Shown here: positions 40,686 through 50,186 of the stretch, piece after piece | How positions within the stretch are numbered: position 1 is the stretch's first letter | Layout: every line of letters starts with the position of its first letter | From: Saprospiraceae bacterium | Lineage (GTDB): Bacteria; Bacteroidota; Bacteroidia; Chitinophagales; Saprospiraceae | Assembly: GCA_016719855.1 (NCBI GenBank) | Contig: JADJYH010000077.1 | Coordinates: 62,001-126,000, forward strand | DNA: 64,000 nt | Direction: 5' to 3' | Made by a program: the position numbers and the translations under genes | Notes under the pieces: model-generated | The model's database searches: none | Told to the model about the DNA's origin: nothing | The model's input: the letters and a program-made list of their open reading frames with translations, nothing else

Positions 40686-41030
40686 ATGAAGAAATTCGAC
40701 ATCCTTTTTCTCCAAGAAACCTTCGTTTTCCTGCAAGCGCTTGACGACAAGACCCGAGAAAAAATCATCTACAATATTGACAAAGCAAGTGTTGTAAACG
40801 ACCCCAAGCTTTTCAAAAAGTTGAAGGGTGAAATTTGGGAGTTCCGAACCAATTTCAATACAAAACAGTACCGCCTCCTTGCCTTCTGGGACAAAGAAGA
40901 CAAGCAAGAAACACTGGTCGTTGCCACACATGGCATCGTGAAGAAAACCCAGAAAATGCCCGAAAAAGAAACCGAAAAAGCAGAGAGAATCCGGCAGCAA
41001 TATTTTGATGAAAAAGATGATGGAAGCTAA
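40686..41030 (+). CDS. RelE/HigB-like toxin (Gp49/DUF891-like)
   Basis: 114 residues. LQALDDKTREKIIYNIDKA, LKGEIWEFRTNFNTKQYRLLAFWD and VVATHGIVKKTQKMPEKE match the phage-derived Gp49/HigB branch of the RelE toxin family. These act as ribosome-dependent mRNA interferases; the basic C-terminal half carries the expected Lys/Arg-rich surface. The toxin gene comes first, as in higBA, and its end overlaps the antitoxin start. Confidence 0.83.
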   Translation: MKKFDILFLQETFVFLQALDDKTREKIIYNIDKASVVNDPKLFKKLKGEIWEFRTNFNTKQYRLLAFWDKEDKQETLVVATHGIVKKTQKMPEKETEKAERIRQQYFDEKDDGS

Positions 41031-41349
41031 ATCAAAATTGAAAAAATATACGCTTGAGCAAGTCAAGGACGAACTCATTGGCAAACCCGGCACACCCCGC
41101 CGAGATGCCTATGAGATTGAGTTGAAGCTGGACTTGATAGGCGAACTAATCCGTGAAACGAGGAAGAAGCGCAACCTGACGCAGGAAGAACTGGGGCAAC
41201 TAATTGGTGTTCAGAAAGCTCAGATTTCCAAGATTGAGAGCAACACCAACAATTTTTCGCTGGCTACTATTTTGAAGATTTTTAAAGTACTCAATGCGGA
41301 TGTTAAGCTCAAGATTGAGTTGAAAGAAGATGAGTTAATATTGGCATAG
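41008..41349 (+). CDS. HigA-like XRE antitoxin
   Basis: About 113 residues. The C-terminal HTH_3 domain reads LIRETRKKRNLTQEELGQLIGVQKAQISKIESN, a standard Cro/CI fold. The N-terminal ~40 residues (YTLEQVKDELIGKPGTPRRDAYEIEL) form the toxin-neutralising arm. Possible starts are ATGs at 41008, 41017 and 41020, and a TTG at 41005; all overlap the toxin gene, so translation is coupled. It probably represses its own promoter at 40550-40588. Confidence 0.83.
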   Translation: MKKMMEAKSKLKKYTLEQVKDELIGKPGTPRRDAYEIELKLDLIGELIRETRKKRNLTQEELGQLIGVQKAQISKIESNTNNFSLATILKIFKVLNADVKLKIELKEDELILA

Positions 41350-41495
41350 CACCATATCCAACGGCCGTCATGAACGTACTCCACGATCCGCTCGGCGGTA
41401 GGTTCTTTATTGAAATAGTCTTGGTATTTTAGGTTGAATAGTTCTATCTGCTTGAGCAGCCTTGCCTTTGCTATCGCCTTTGCAGTTCTCCTCAT
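41220..41495 (-). CDS. Possible truncated small ORF downstream of the antitoxin (uncertain)
   Basis: About the first 50 residues look protein-like (RRTAKAIAKARLLKQIELFN, then YQDYFNKEPTAERIVEYVHDGRW), but the rest is the antisense of the antitoxin gene's end. It may be a gene fragment cut by insertion of the toxin-antitoxin module. A GTG at 41504 is an alternative start. I do not recognise it. Confidence 0.25.
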   Translation of the reverse strand: MRRTAKAIAKARLLKQIELFNLKYQDYFNKEPTAERIVEYVHDGRWIWCYANINSSSFNSILSLTSALSTLKIFKIVASEKLLVLLSILEI

Positions 41496-41526
41496 CGGAA
41501 CCACATCTTAACATCCCTAAACGCCC

Positions 41527-42629
41527 TCACTCCTGCGGCAGCATCGTGGCGGCCACCACGTCCTCTATGGCGTGGATGACGTTGGCGATGTCCCAGGGGT
41601 CGGCGGAGGTGACGACGCCCTGTATCAAGTCCACGTACATGACGGGTAGGCCGTTGTCCACGAAGTCGTAGAGGTTCATGTCCACAAAGTCGCCGGTGTC
41701 CATGTCCCGCAGTCCGAGGCGGTTGATGGAGAGTTCGCCCTGCTTGTTTTGCGCCAGCGAAAAGGAGTAGTCGATGAACATCCGGTAATTGTGGAAGGGC
41801 TTCAGAAAAATGTACCGGGCGCTGCCGTCGGGCTTCATGGTAATGGTGATGGTGCCCCTCACGCCGTTTTTCTGGCGCTCCACTTGGTGGTGTACCAGCT
41901 TTGAATTGCCCACCACCGAATCCTGCAAACTGGGGACGGCGTTGCTGAACAGGAAGAGCTTGGAATAAGAATTGGAGGCTACCGTTCGGAGCCGGTTGCG
42001 CAGCGACTGGTCGAGCCAAAAAAGCTCGAAGTCCGTGTCGAACTGCGAGTCGGCCCCCACGATGACGTTGATGGAGTCCTTGTTGTACCAGGACTTGACG
42101 GCCACTTTCCGTATTTGGCGGGTATGGAGCTGCATCAGCTGCACGTTGAGGGGGTAAAAAATATCGGAAAACAGCTTTTCGGCCTTACCAGTTACTGAGA
42201 AGTAGAGGGAACAGTCTTTTTCGTCCACCAATAGGTCACCATTGGCGTGTTCGATGACACCGCTACTGCGGTCTTGCCACCAGATTTTGGCGGTGCATTT
42301 GGAGTCAAAAAACATGAGTTCCAGTTTGCCGATAAACTGGCGGTCAGGCACGATAAAGGTGACTTTGGTGCTTTTTCCGATGTTGTCGTGCCAGATGACG
42401 AGGTCTGAACCGCCCGTGACGAGCAGTTCGTCGGCGGTGTCTGCTGTGTCGAGGAACATGAGCGCAATGCCGGAAAGATAGGTGGATGGGTGCTGTTTTA
42501 CGGTGTTGGAAACGGGCTTTGCCACGTTGTTGAAAAACACAGGGATGGCCAACTGGGGCTGAAAAGGGGATTGTGCAACAGCAAAAAACTAATGCAAAGA
42601 AGGGTACACACAAGCATCAAGCTTTTCAT
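41527..42629 (-). CDS. Exported protein of unknown function (frame change in signal peptide)
   Basis: About 367 residues. The open frame of ~340 residues (AIPVFFNNVAKPVSN...) has no signal sequence of its own. An ATG at 42629 opens MKSLMLVCTLLCISF in another frame, and adding one T (coding strand) to the run at 42583-42588 gives MKSLMLVCTLLCISFFAVAQ, a perfect signal peptide continuous with the rest. The mature protein is mostly beta-type, without recognisable domains. Motifs such as RYIFLKPFHNYRMFIDYSF do not identify a family for me. Confidence 0.65.
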
Positions 42630-42779
42630 CTGGATATGGTGTTTTTTTAAAATAAATTTTCGGCGAGCAGCGAAGGTAGGAAATCAGCGGTTTTTGGCAA
42701 TTTAAATTTGGGTCAATTTTTTTGGGAAGGTGCAGGGTTCATGAGCGGTTATACGCTGCACGAATAGGTTTGGTGCAAA

Positions 42780-42853
42780 TAGGGGTTTGGGGGCGAAGCC
42801 CCCAAAAGCCCCCTCCCCCGACGAGCCGCCGAAGGCGGCGAGGAGGGGCAGCA
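42780..42853. repeat. GC-rich hairpin island
   Basis: GGGGGCGAAGCCCCC and GCCGCCGAAGGCGGC, two short perfect palindromes with GAA-type loops, lie back to back amid GC-rich sequence in the gap between the two minus-strand genes. This is a likely transcript-end structure or a dispersed repeat. Confidence 0.55.
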
Positions 42854-42909
42854 GTTTATAATTTGTAATTTGCACAACCTGTCCCGTACCGAGAGGTCGG
42901 GAAAACCTA

Positions 42910-43743
42910 TTAGCGTCGAGTATAAGCATAAAAATCCACGCCATTGCCGCCCATGACCCCGTCAAATTCCACTACCGAAAACCGCTCAAAATACCGCCGC
43001 ACGATACCCACCACATCGCCATAACTCCCGCCCAGCAAGCACACCGGCCAATCCGAGCCAAACATCAGTCGGCGGGTGCCGAACGCCTCCGTCACGAGGT
43101 CGAGGTAAGGCACAAAATCGGCGTACTTCCAACCCTGCCAATCCGCCTCCGTCACCATGCCGGAGACCTTGCAATACACGTTTTCGTGCTTCGCAATCTC
43201 CCGCATCAGCGCCGCCCAACCATCGTAGTAGCCGTCTTTGATGTACGGTTTGGCGAGGTGGTCAATCACGAATTTTTGGTTGGGAAAACGCCGCACGAAC
43301 TCCAGCACGGCCCCCAATTGGTGCGGAAAAACGAGGATGTCGTAGGTGAAACCGTGCTGCTCCAGCGACGCCACGCCCCGGCAAAAATCTTTGCGGAGCA
43401 AAAAGTTCACGTCCGCCTCGCCCTGCACGATGTGGCGGAACCCCGCCAGTTTTTCAAATTGGGAAAAATAGGCCAGCCGCTCCGCCACATCCGGCGAGCG
43501 CAGGTCAACCCAGCCCACCACTTTTTTTATAAAATCATGATTTTCAGCCAATTGGAGCAAAAAATGCGTCTCCTCCTCCGACTGGTCGGCCTGCACGGCC
43601 ACGCAGCCAACGATGCCGTTGGCGAGCATTTCCGCCTCCAAATCGGCGGGTAGGTAGTCCCGTTGCAGCACCTGCATCGAGTCATCAATCCAAGCATCCC
43701 GCACCGGATTGAATTGCCAGAAGTGGACGTGGGTGTCAAGCAT
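42910..43743 (-). CDS. Amidohydrolase 2 family (lactonase-like) hydrolase
   Basis: 277 residues, full length. It starts MLDTHVHFW with the metal-binding H-x-H; later VIDHLAKP (metal His) and LMFGSDWPVCL (catalytic Asp) complete the TIM-barrel site of the family that includes L-fuconolactonase and 2-pyrone-4,6-dicarboxylate lactonase. The open frame extends upstream to 43812, but those codons come from the AATTGGGAAATTGG word repeat, so ATG 43743 is preferred. It neighbours a Gfo/Idh/MocA oxidoreductase on the same strand, which suggests a sugar-lactone catabolic step. Confidence 0.88.
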   Translation of the reverse strand: MLDTHVHFWQFNPVRDAWIDDSMQVLQRDYLPADLEAEMLANGIVGCVAVQADQSEEETHFLLQLAENHDFIKKVVGWVDLRSPDVAERLAYFSQFEKLAGFRHIVQGEADVNFLLRKDFCRGVASLEQHGFTYDILVFPHQLGAVLEFVRRFPNQKFVIDHLAKPYIKDGYYDGWAALMREIAKHENVYCKVSGMVTEADWQGWKYADFVPYLDLVTEAFGTRRLMFGSDWPVCLLGGSYGDVVGIVRRYFERFSVVEFDGVMGGNGVDFYAYTRR

Positions 43744-43818
43744 GGAATTGGAAATTGGGAAATTGGTGATTGAGTTGTCCCGCAAATTGCAATTACTTGC
43801 GTGAATCTTCAATCACTA
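43744..43818. repeat. AATTGG/AATCACTAAT word repeat
   Basis: ATTGGAAATTGGGAAATTGGTGATTGAG is followed by reverse-oriented CAATCACTAATC words. It fills the short gap between the oxidoreductase and amidohydrolase genes. Confidence 0.5.
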
Positions 43819-43821
43819 ATC

Positions 43822-45004
43822 TCATTTGACCACCGGAAACTTAAACTTCGACTTCAGCATCACCCGCTTCCCCGTCTTCCCCGACTTGCGGGTAGCCTCG
43901 ATGACCTCCAGGACGTGCAGCGCATGTTCCGGCGGCGATGAGCGGTTCCTGCCCCGTCACCAGGCTCTCGGCGATGACCGATGCACCCTGTTCCCAAACG
44001 TAGGTGCCAGGGTCTGGCACGAAGCGTTCGCCCGCTGGCTTATCCCAGTCGTTGGAAAGGTGGACGCCGAAGGGCGCCCAGTCGTAGCCGATGAGCGCCA
44101 TGTTGCCGTGGCTACCCCAGAGCAGGATGGTCGGGCGGTCCTGCCCATCGCCCTCGTGGCCGAAAGGGTCGAAGTAGTTGAAGCCGCACTGCACGTGCGA
44201 GAGGACGCCGTTGCCGTGGTCCATGATGAGCATGGCGTTGTCCTCTGCCTCCACTTTGATTTTGCCTTTGTTGTCCACGGTGCGCTCCGGGGTCACGATG
44301 CTCGTCATGGCCGTCACGGCCTTGGCCGGGCCGAGCAACCCGGTGAGCGTGGCGATATTGTAAACGCCGAGGTCGGGGAGACTGCCGCCGCCTTTTTCAT
44401 AAAAAAATGCCGACCAACCTGGCCCGGTATGGCCGTAATGGGCGTGAGCGGCGGCCATTTTGCCGAGCTTGCCTTCGTTCAAAGCCTTGGCCATAAAGGC
44501 GAACTGAGGGCTGTTGACCACGGCGGGTGCGCCCCAGAGCCGAAGGTTTTCGGAGATGGCAAAATCGAGCAGCGCCCGGCCTTCCTTGTAGCTGTTGGCC
44601 ATGGGCTTTTCGCTCCAAACGTGCTTCCCGGCATTGAGGGCGATGCGGTTGAGGCGGCCATGTTCCTGCATGTCGGTGGTGTTCACCAGCAGGTCGAAGG
44701 GTGCGCCCGCCAGCATCTGGTCTATGTGCGGATAATGGTTTGGCACTTTGTACTCCGCTGCTCGCCCCTTTGCCCTTTCGGGAATGATGTCGCAGGTGCT
44801 GACCAGCTCCACGTAAGGCGACTTGCTCAGGTGCGGCAGGTACATACCACTCACGCTGCCGCAACCGATGAGGCCGACCCGGATTTTACGGTCGGCGAAA
44901 TGAAGTCCCTCGGCCTTGCCGATGATGGGCGCCAAGATTGCGCCAGCCCCCAATGCGCCGAATGTTTTGAGGAAGTGCTTGCGGGAGATTTTGCCGTTGC
45001 TCAT
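43822..45004 (-). CDS. Gfo/Idh/MocA family oxidoreductase with Tat-like leader (one frame change)
   Basis: About 394 residues. The leader SRKHFLKTFGALGAGAILAP suggests Tat-dependent export. The Rossmann NAD(P) motif is VGLIGCGSVSGMYLPHLS, and the family lysine motif EKPMANS lies at about residue 130. The C-terminal domain is beta-sandwich type. Near 43929-43935 one extra base shifts the frame; corrected, the end reads AEHALHVLEVIEATRKSG and finishes at 43822 with KFKFPVVK. It probably oxidises a sugar or inositol derivative in the periplasm, with the adjacent lactonase-like hydrolase downstream. Confidence 0.84.
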
Positions 45005-45017
45005 TGCTTTGAATTAG

Positions 45018-45096
45018 GTTTAGGGGGTTTAGAATGGTTTAGGAGGTTTAGTTGGATACCAGCTAAACCTCCTAAACCATGCTAAACCTCCTAAAC
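45018..45096. repeat. GGTTTAGG word palindrome
   Basis: ATGGTTTAGGAGGTTTAG (45034-45051) pairs perfectly with CTAAACCTCCTAAACCAT (45063-45080). An extra copy of the word lies outside each arm (45018-45032; 45082-45096). It sits between the oxidoreductase start and the end of the permease array. Confidence 0.7.
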
Positions 45097-45232
45097 AATA
45101 TTTGAAAAACGGTGGAATTTAGAAAAGAAAACGGAGTGGCAGCAGTGGACTGACTCCATTTATTTTTATGGATGATTTTTGTTGAAGTACTAAATCCAAA
45201 TATTCAAGCTTGGTCTAGAGGCCATGGATTTT

Positions 45233-47606
45233 TTATTCGCTGCGCAGCGACTTCACCGGGTTCGCCAGCGCCGCTTTTATGCTCTGGAAACTGACCGTTA
45301 AGAACGCCACCACCACTGCTGCCAGACCTGCCAACGCAAACACCCACCATTGAATGTCAATGCGATAGGCGAAGTCTTGCAGCCATTTTTCCATGAAAAA
45401 ATAGGCCAGTGGCGAGGCGATAACGAGGGCAATGATTACCATTTTCAGGAAGTCCTTGGACAACAGCCCAACGACGCCTGCCGTGGTTGCGCCCAGCACT
45501 TTTCGGATGCCGATTTCCTTCGTGCGCTGCTCGGCAGCGAAGGTGGCAAGCCCGAACAAGCCGAGGCAAGAAATCAGCACGGCCAGTCCTGCAAAATACC
45601 GGGACAGTGCAGACACCCGCCGCTCCGACTCGTAGAGCGCCTGGTGGTCCTGGTCAATAAAAGTGAACTCAAAGGGAAATCCAGGATTGAAGGTTTGATA
45701 AAAATCCCGGAGGCTGGCGAGCGTTTCCCGCTCTTTTCCGGCTTCAATTTTCACGAGGGCATGGGTCGTTTCTTCCGGTTTGTACAGGAAAAAAAGCGGT
45801 TTTATCGCCTCGTGCAGGGAGTTGAAATGAAAGTCCTTCACCACGCCCACGATTTGTTTTTCGCCGGAGTAGTGCCGCACGGTTTTGCCGACGGGGTCTT
45901 TCAAGCCCATGATTTTGATGGCAGCTTCGTTGAAAATAATGCCGCTGGTATCCGTGCCGAATTGTTTGGAAAAACTCCGGCCCTCCGCCAGCGGGATGCC
46001 AAGCGTTTCGATGGCACCTTCGCCCGCCCGCACTTCGTGGAAGGTGAAATCCGCATCCGGTGCTTTTCCTTCCCACTCGATACCCTGTGTCCAACCGCCT
46101 TTTCCCAAACCGAAACCCAGACCCGGCAGCGCTGACGACGCCCGGTATTTTTCGCACCTCAGAAAAAAACGCCGCCCGGCTTTCGTTCACCTTGCCCTGC
46201 ATTTCAAAACTTACGACGTTGTCTTTGTTGAAACCGAGGTGCTTGTTTTGGACAAAATCAACCTGTTTGTAAATCAGCATCACCGCCACAATCAGCACCA
46301 GCGAGATGCCGAACTGGAACACGACCAGCCCTTTTCGCACCCATAATTCGCCAACCGAGGCTTTGATTTTTCCTTTCAAAACCGCCACCGGGCTGAACCC
46401 CGACAGGTAAAATGCCGGGTAGCTGCCAGCGAGCAGTCCGGTCGAGAGCGTAATGCCCAGAACGGGCAGGAGAAGGCTCGCTTGATAATGCATCGCAAGC
46501 TGCTTGCCGGTGATTTGATTGAATTGCGGGAGCAAAATTTCCACCAGCACAATGGCGACCACGAGCGACAAAAAGCCATGACCAACGACTCGCCCAAAAA
46601 CTGCCTGACCAACGAGCCACGACTGGCACCTACCGCTTTTTCACCCCCACCTCCCTGCCCCGGCGGGCGGATTTGGCGGTGGACAGGTTCATGAAATTGA
46701 TGCGGGCAATCGCCAGGATAAACAGGGCGATGAGCGAAAACAGGTGCACGTATTCAATCCTGCCACCAGCCTGCACGGTGTTCTCGTATTTGCCGTACAA
46801 GTAGTTTTCGGAGTAGGGTTTTGCGAACAAAGTGAGGTTGGAATCCTCTGCTTTGGTGAGCATATAGCTTTTGATTTTGCATTGAAAGCGGTGAGGTCTG
46901 TTCCTTCCTTCAGCGTCAGGTAGGTGTAAGCGTAGTAGTTGCGCCAATGTGCATGCTTCCCAATCAAGTCTTGCTCAAAATAATCGAAAGAAAGCACCAT
47001 GTCGAATTGCTCCGACGAATTGGCGGGCACATCCCTGAAAACACCGGAAACCGCCGCCTTTCCTTTCAACCCATAAATTTCCCAGTCGAGGGTTTTGCCA
47101 ATGATATTTTTGGTAGCGCCAAACAGCGTTTTCGCCAGTGATTCGGAAATGACGGCGGCGTTTTTGTCCAGCAAAACCTGGTCTTTGCTGCCTTCGAGCA
47201 GTTCGTAGGAAAAGATGTTGAAAAAGTCCTGGCTGGCAAACCTGCCCGGCGCTTTGGCGTGTTTTTCTTCGGTGGAAAGGGTCAAAATTTCGCTCCGGCC
47301 CATGCTCCCGCTTGAGGTGCTGACCGCCCTTTCCACTTCCGGGAAATCTGCCTTCAGTGCAGGCGCCAGCAGCCCCGGCACATCGGGCTGGGTGTTCGTT
47401 ATGTCGGTGTCCTTGTGGTTCGCCATGACCCCGTAGAGGCGACTGTCGAGTTGGTGAAATCTATCGAAATGCAGCTCGTCATTGACCCACAGATAAATCA
47501 GCAGTGCACACGCCAGCCCGGTGGACAATCCGACCAAGTTGATGAAAAAGGCGCTTTTGAAACGCCGGAAATTGCGGAGGATGAGGATGAGGTTGTGTTG
47601 AAACAT
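45233..47606 (-). CDS. FtsX/MacB-type ABC permease 1 (four frame changes)
   Basis: About 791 codons, the size of the double-length MacB_PCD-FtsX-MacB_PCD-FtsX permeases of Bacteroidota. It starts MFQHNLILILRNFRRFK, and the N-terminal TM is FFINLVGLSTGLACALLIYL. It ends in GLFGLATFAAEQRTKEIGIRKVLGAT, MEKWLQDFAYRIDIQWW and AALANPVKSLRSE. Frame changes lie at ~46863-46885, in the T-run 46637-46641 (plus strand), at 46569-46574, and at ~46118-46132; every one is repaired by a single base. The protein is otherwise complete, so it is possibly functional. Its 3' ~170 bases are nearly identical to permease 3. Last gene of the array. Confidence 0.75.
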
Positions 47607-47609
47607 GAT

Positions 47610-47681
47610 ATTAAGATATTGGGTGATTGAGATATTGGGTGATTGGAAATATTTCAATATCCCAATCACCCAATATCAATT
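47610..47681. repeat. ATATTGGGTGATTGG palindromic word repeat, copy 1
   Basis: GATATTGGGTGATTGG (47631-47646) and its reverse complement (47662-47677) fill the gap between permease genes 2 and 1. The identical 16-base arms occur again at 52660-52706. Confidence 0.75.
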
Positions 47682-50090
47682 TCATTCGCTGCGCAACGAC
47701 TTCACTGGGTTCGCCAGCGCCGCTTTTATACTTTGGAAGCTGACCGTGGCAAATGCAACCACCACTGCCAGAACCCCGATAGGCCGAACACCCACCACTG
47801 GATGTCAATGCGGTAAACGAAGTCCTCCAGCCATTTTTCCATCAAAAAATAGGCAAGTGGGGAGGCCACGACCAATGCCACTGCGACCAGCATCAAAAAG
47901 TCCTTGGAAAGCAACTGCACGATGCCAGCGGTGGTAGCACCGAGCACCTTGCGCACCCCGATTTCCTTCACCCGCTGCTGGGCGGCATGGGTGGCGAGGC
48001 CAAACAAGCCGAGGCAGGAAATGAGGATGGCCAGCAGGCCAAAACCCTTACAGGTAGCAGCCAAGCGGCGGTCGTCTTCGTAAAATTGGGCGATGCTCTC
48101 GTCCAAATAGCGCCCCTCGAACACCTGCTCTGGCAGCACTTCGTCAAAGGCTTTTTGGATAGCAGCCACAGTGCCCGCTGGGTCGGTCGGCCTGATTTTT
48201 ATGCCCGCTTCTGAGAAGAATTGCTTTTCGGTGGAAATGGTCAACGGCAAATGTGCCTCCCGGAACGAATGGGTATGGAAATCCTCGGTGACGCCCACGA
48301 TTTTCAGCTTGCGGCTGCCCCAAAGCAGGTAGTCTTGTCCCACGGCCTCCTCTGGGTTTTGGATGCCGAGCTTTTGGAGCATCGTGCGGTTGACGACCAC
48401 CTCCCGCATCGTGTCGGAGGGGGCGAGCCATCGGCCTGCCAGCAGTTTGATGCCGTAGGTTTCTTGGTATTTGTCATCCGCAAATTTGACGGTCGTGCTG
48501 AAGGGTTCGTCCTCCGGGTGGTCGCCGTAGCGGAAATTGCCAGCCCAGGTATTCCCCGAAAATGGTTGGTCACTGCTGAGGCTCACCGATTCCACCGTTG
48601 GGATTTGTTGCAGTGTTTGCCGCAAGGCCACCTGCCGCTGCAAGGTCAAGCTGTCATTGCCGAAGCCGAAAGTATAGACCAGGTCCTTTTTGAAACCCAA
48701 GTCCTGCGTTCGAATATAGTCCAACTGCATGATGGTGATGATGGCCCCGATGATGAGGCACTGCGCAATAGCAAACTGCGCCACCACCAGTGATTTGCGA
48801 AGCCCGGCACCGCCCGTCAGGCTTTGCTGGCGTTGCCTGAACGCTTTCACTGGCTGAAAACCAGCCAAGGTCAGCGACGGGTACAGCCCCGACAGCAGCG
48901 TGACCACTACCGACGTCGCCACCAAGAACAGTACGACGGTCGGGTTGGAGAGGAACGGCACCTCGGCAGGAATCTCGGAGACGCCGCAGCAACGGAAGCC
49001 ATTGCGGCCAAGGCCGCACCCAACAGCACCGAGGCAAACACGATGATGCCCGCCTCGCCTTAGAACTGCCCGACCAATTGGCCCCGGTTGCCGCCGAGCG
49101 TCTTGCGGACGCCCACCTCTTTTGCCCGCAGGGAAGCCTGGGTGCCGTGGCGAGGTTGATGAAGTTGAAACAGGCCAGTGCCAGTATCAACAGACCGATG
49201 GCCGATAGCACGTGGATGCGGCTTTTGGGAAATGATAAAGGCGGGTTGCGGTAAAGCGCGTTGGTAGTGCAGGTCGGAGCGCTGCATTTGGAGCACATAC
49301 GGTTTTTATGCGACTGCCGGTCTTCTGGCTGTGTATTCCTTTCGCCCACACGGGCCACGGCGGCTGGCACCGTGCCACTTCGCCGGGTCGTAGAGCAGTG
49401 CCCACCTGGTTGTTGGAGCTGCAACTGCCCCAGCCGGCGTCATCCCAATTGAACGTATCCTTGTTGGCAACCAAGGTAGCGAAGGAAACCAGGGGTAAGC
49501 GAGAAATCGCAGCCAGCGGGCAAATCGGCCAAGACCGCCCTTCACGGCTACTGGCACGAAATATTGTCGAGCACCAAGGTTTTCCCGATGGCAGCCTCCC
49601 AATTGCCAAAGCATTTTTCCGCCCAATTTTTACCGAGCACAATTGTGTTTGGTTGGCTCAAGGAAGCGGCTCCTTCACCCCCAAGCAATTGCAAATCAAG
49701 CATTTGCATGAAATCAGGCTCCGCCATAAAGGCAATCTGATCATCGCCCATCGTGAATTTTTTCAAGGGAGCACCACCAGCCGGGTTAGGCACAGCGAGG
49801 GGTCGTCCAAAGTCTCCTTGATCCGGCTCTTCTTCGAACTGCGGGACGGAGTTGTTTTACGGCTTCCGCTGCGGGCATTGGGATGCAAAGGTTGACCGCC
49901 CTCGGTGCCTCCCCAGAAGTGCTATCTCGGATCATGCGAACGATGCGGTCGTAGTGCTGGAAGTTCTTGTTGAACCCCAGTTCAAAGTTGACGACCTGGA
50001 AAATGAGCAGCACGGCGGCAATGCCGCCAGCCCACCACGTTGATGAGAGTATGTTTTATGTGCGCCAAGAGACTTTGTTGTTCGGAACAT
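47682..50090 (-). pseudogene. FtsX/MacB-type ABC permease 2 (many frame changes)
   Basis: The full span is about 803 codons, starting MFR at 50090 and ending AALANPVKSLRSE at 47682. Segments of the family sequence appear in successive frames: VVNFELGFNKNFQHYDRIVRM, KKFTMGDDQIAFMAEPDF, LLILALACFNFINLA, SLTLAGFQPVKAF, then a long intact stretch through GLFGLATHAAQQRVKEIGVRKVLGAT and MEKWLEDFVYRIDIQWW. At least eight single-base shifts occur, most between 48950 and 50060, with one at ~47770. Only small insertions or deletions separate the pieces. The density is much higher than in neighbouring genes, so it is either real decay or a poorly resolved stretch. Confidence 0.7.
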
Positions 50091-50186
50091 GGATTGGAAG
50101 ATGAATTTGTTATTGGTTGACATGATTCTTGCGTGTTTAACTGCTTTCGCCTTCGGCGAAAGTTTTTGCGCAGCAAAAAATCATGT

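Noticed and set aside
43826..45085. Plus-strand open frame of 419 aa opposite the Gfo/Idh/MocA gene
   Set aside because: The minus-strand frame has the Rossmann and EKP motifs of a known family; the plus-strand translation has none and runs into the word repeat.
47610..47681. ATATTGGGTGATTGG repeats as a possible CRISPR array
   Set aside because: Too short, in both orientations, no equal-length unique spacers, no cas genes in the window. The same words recur at several gaps.
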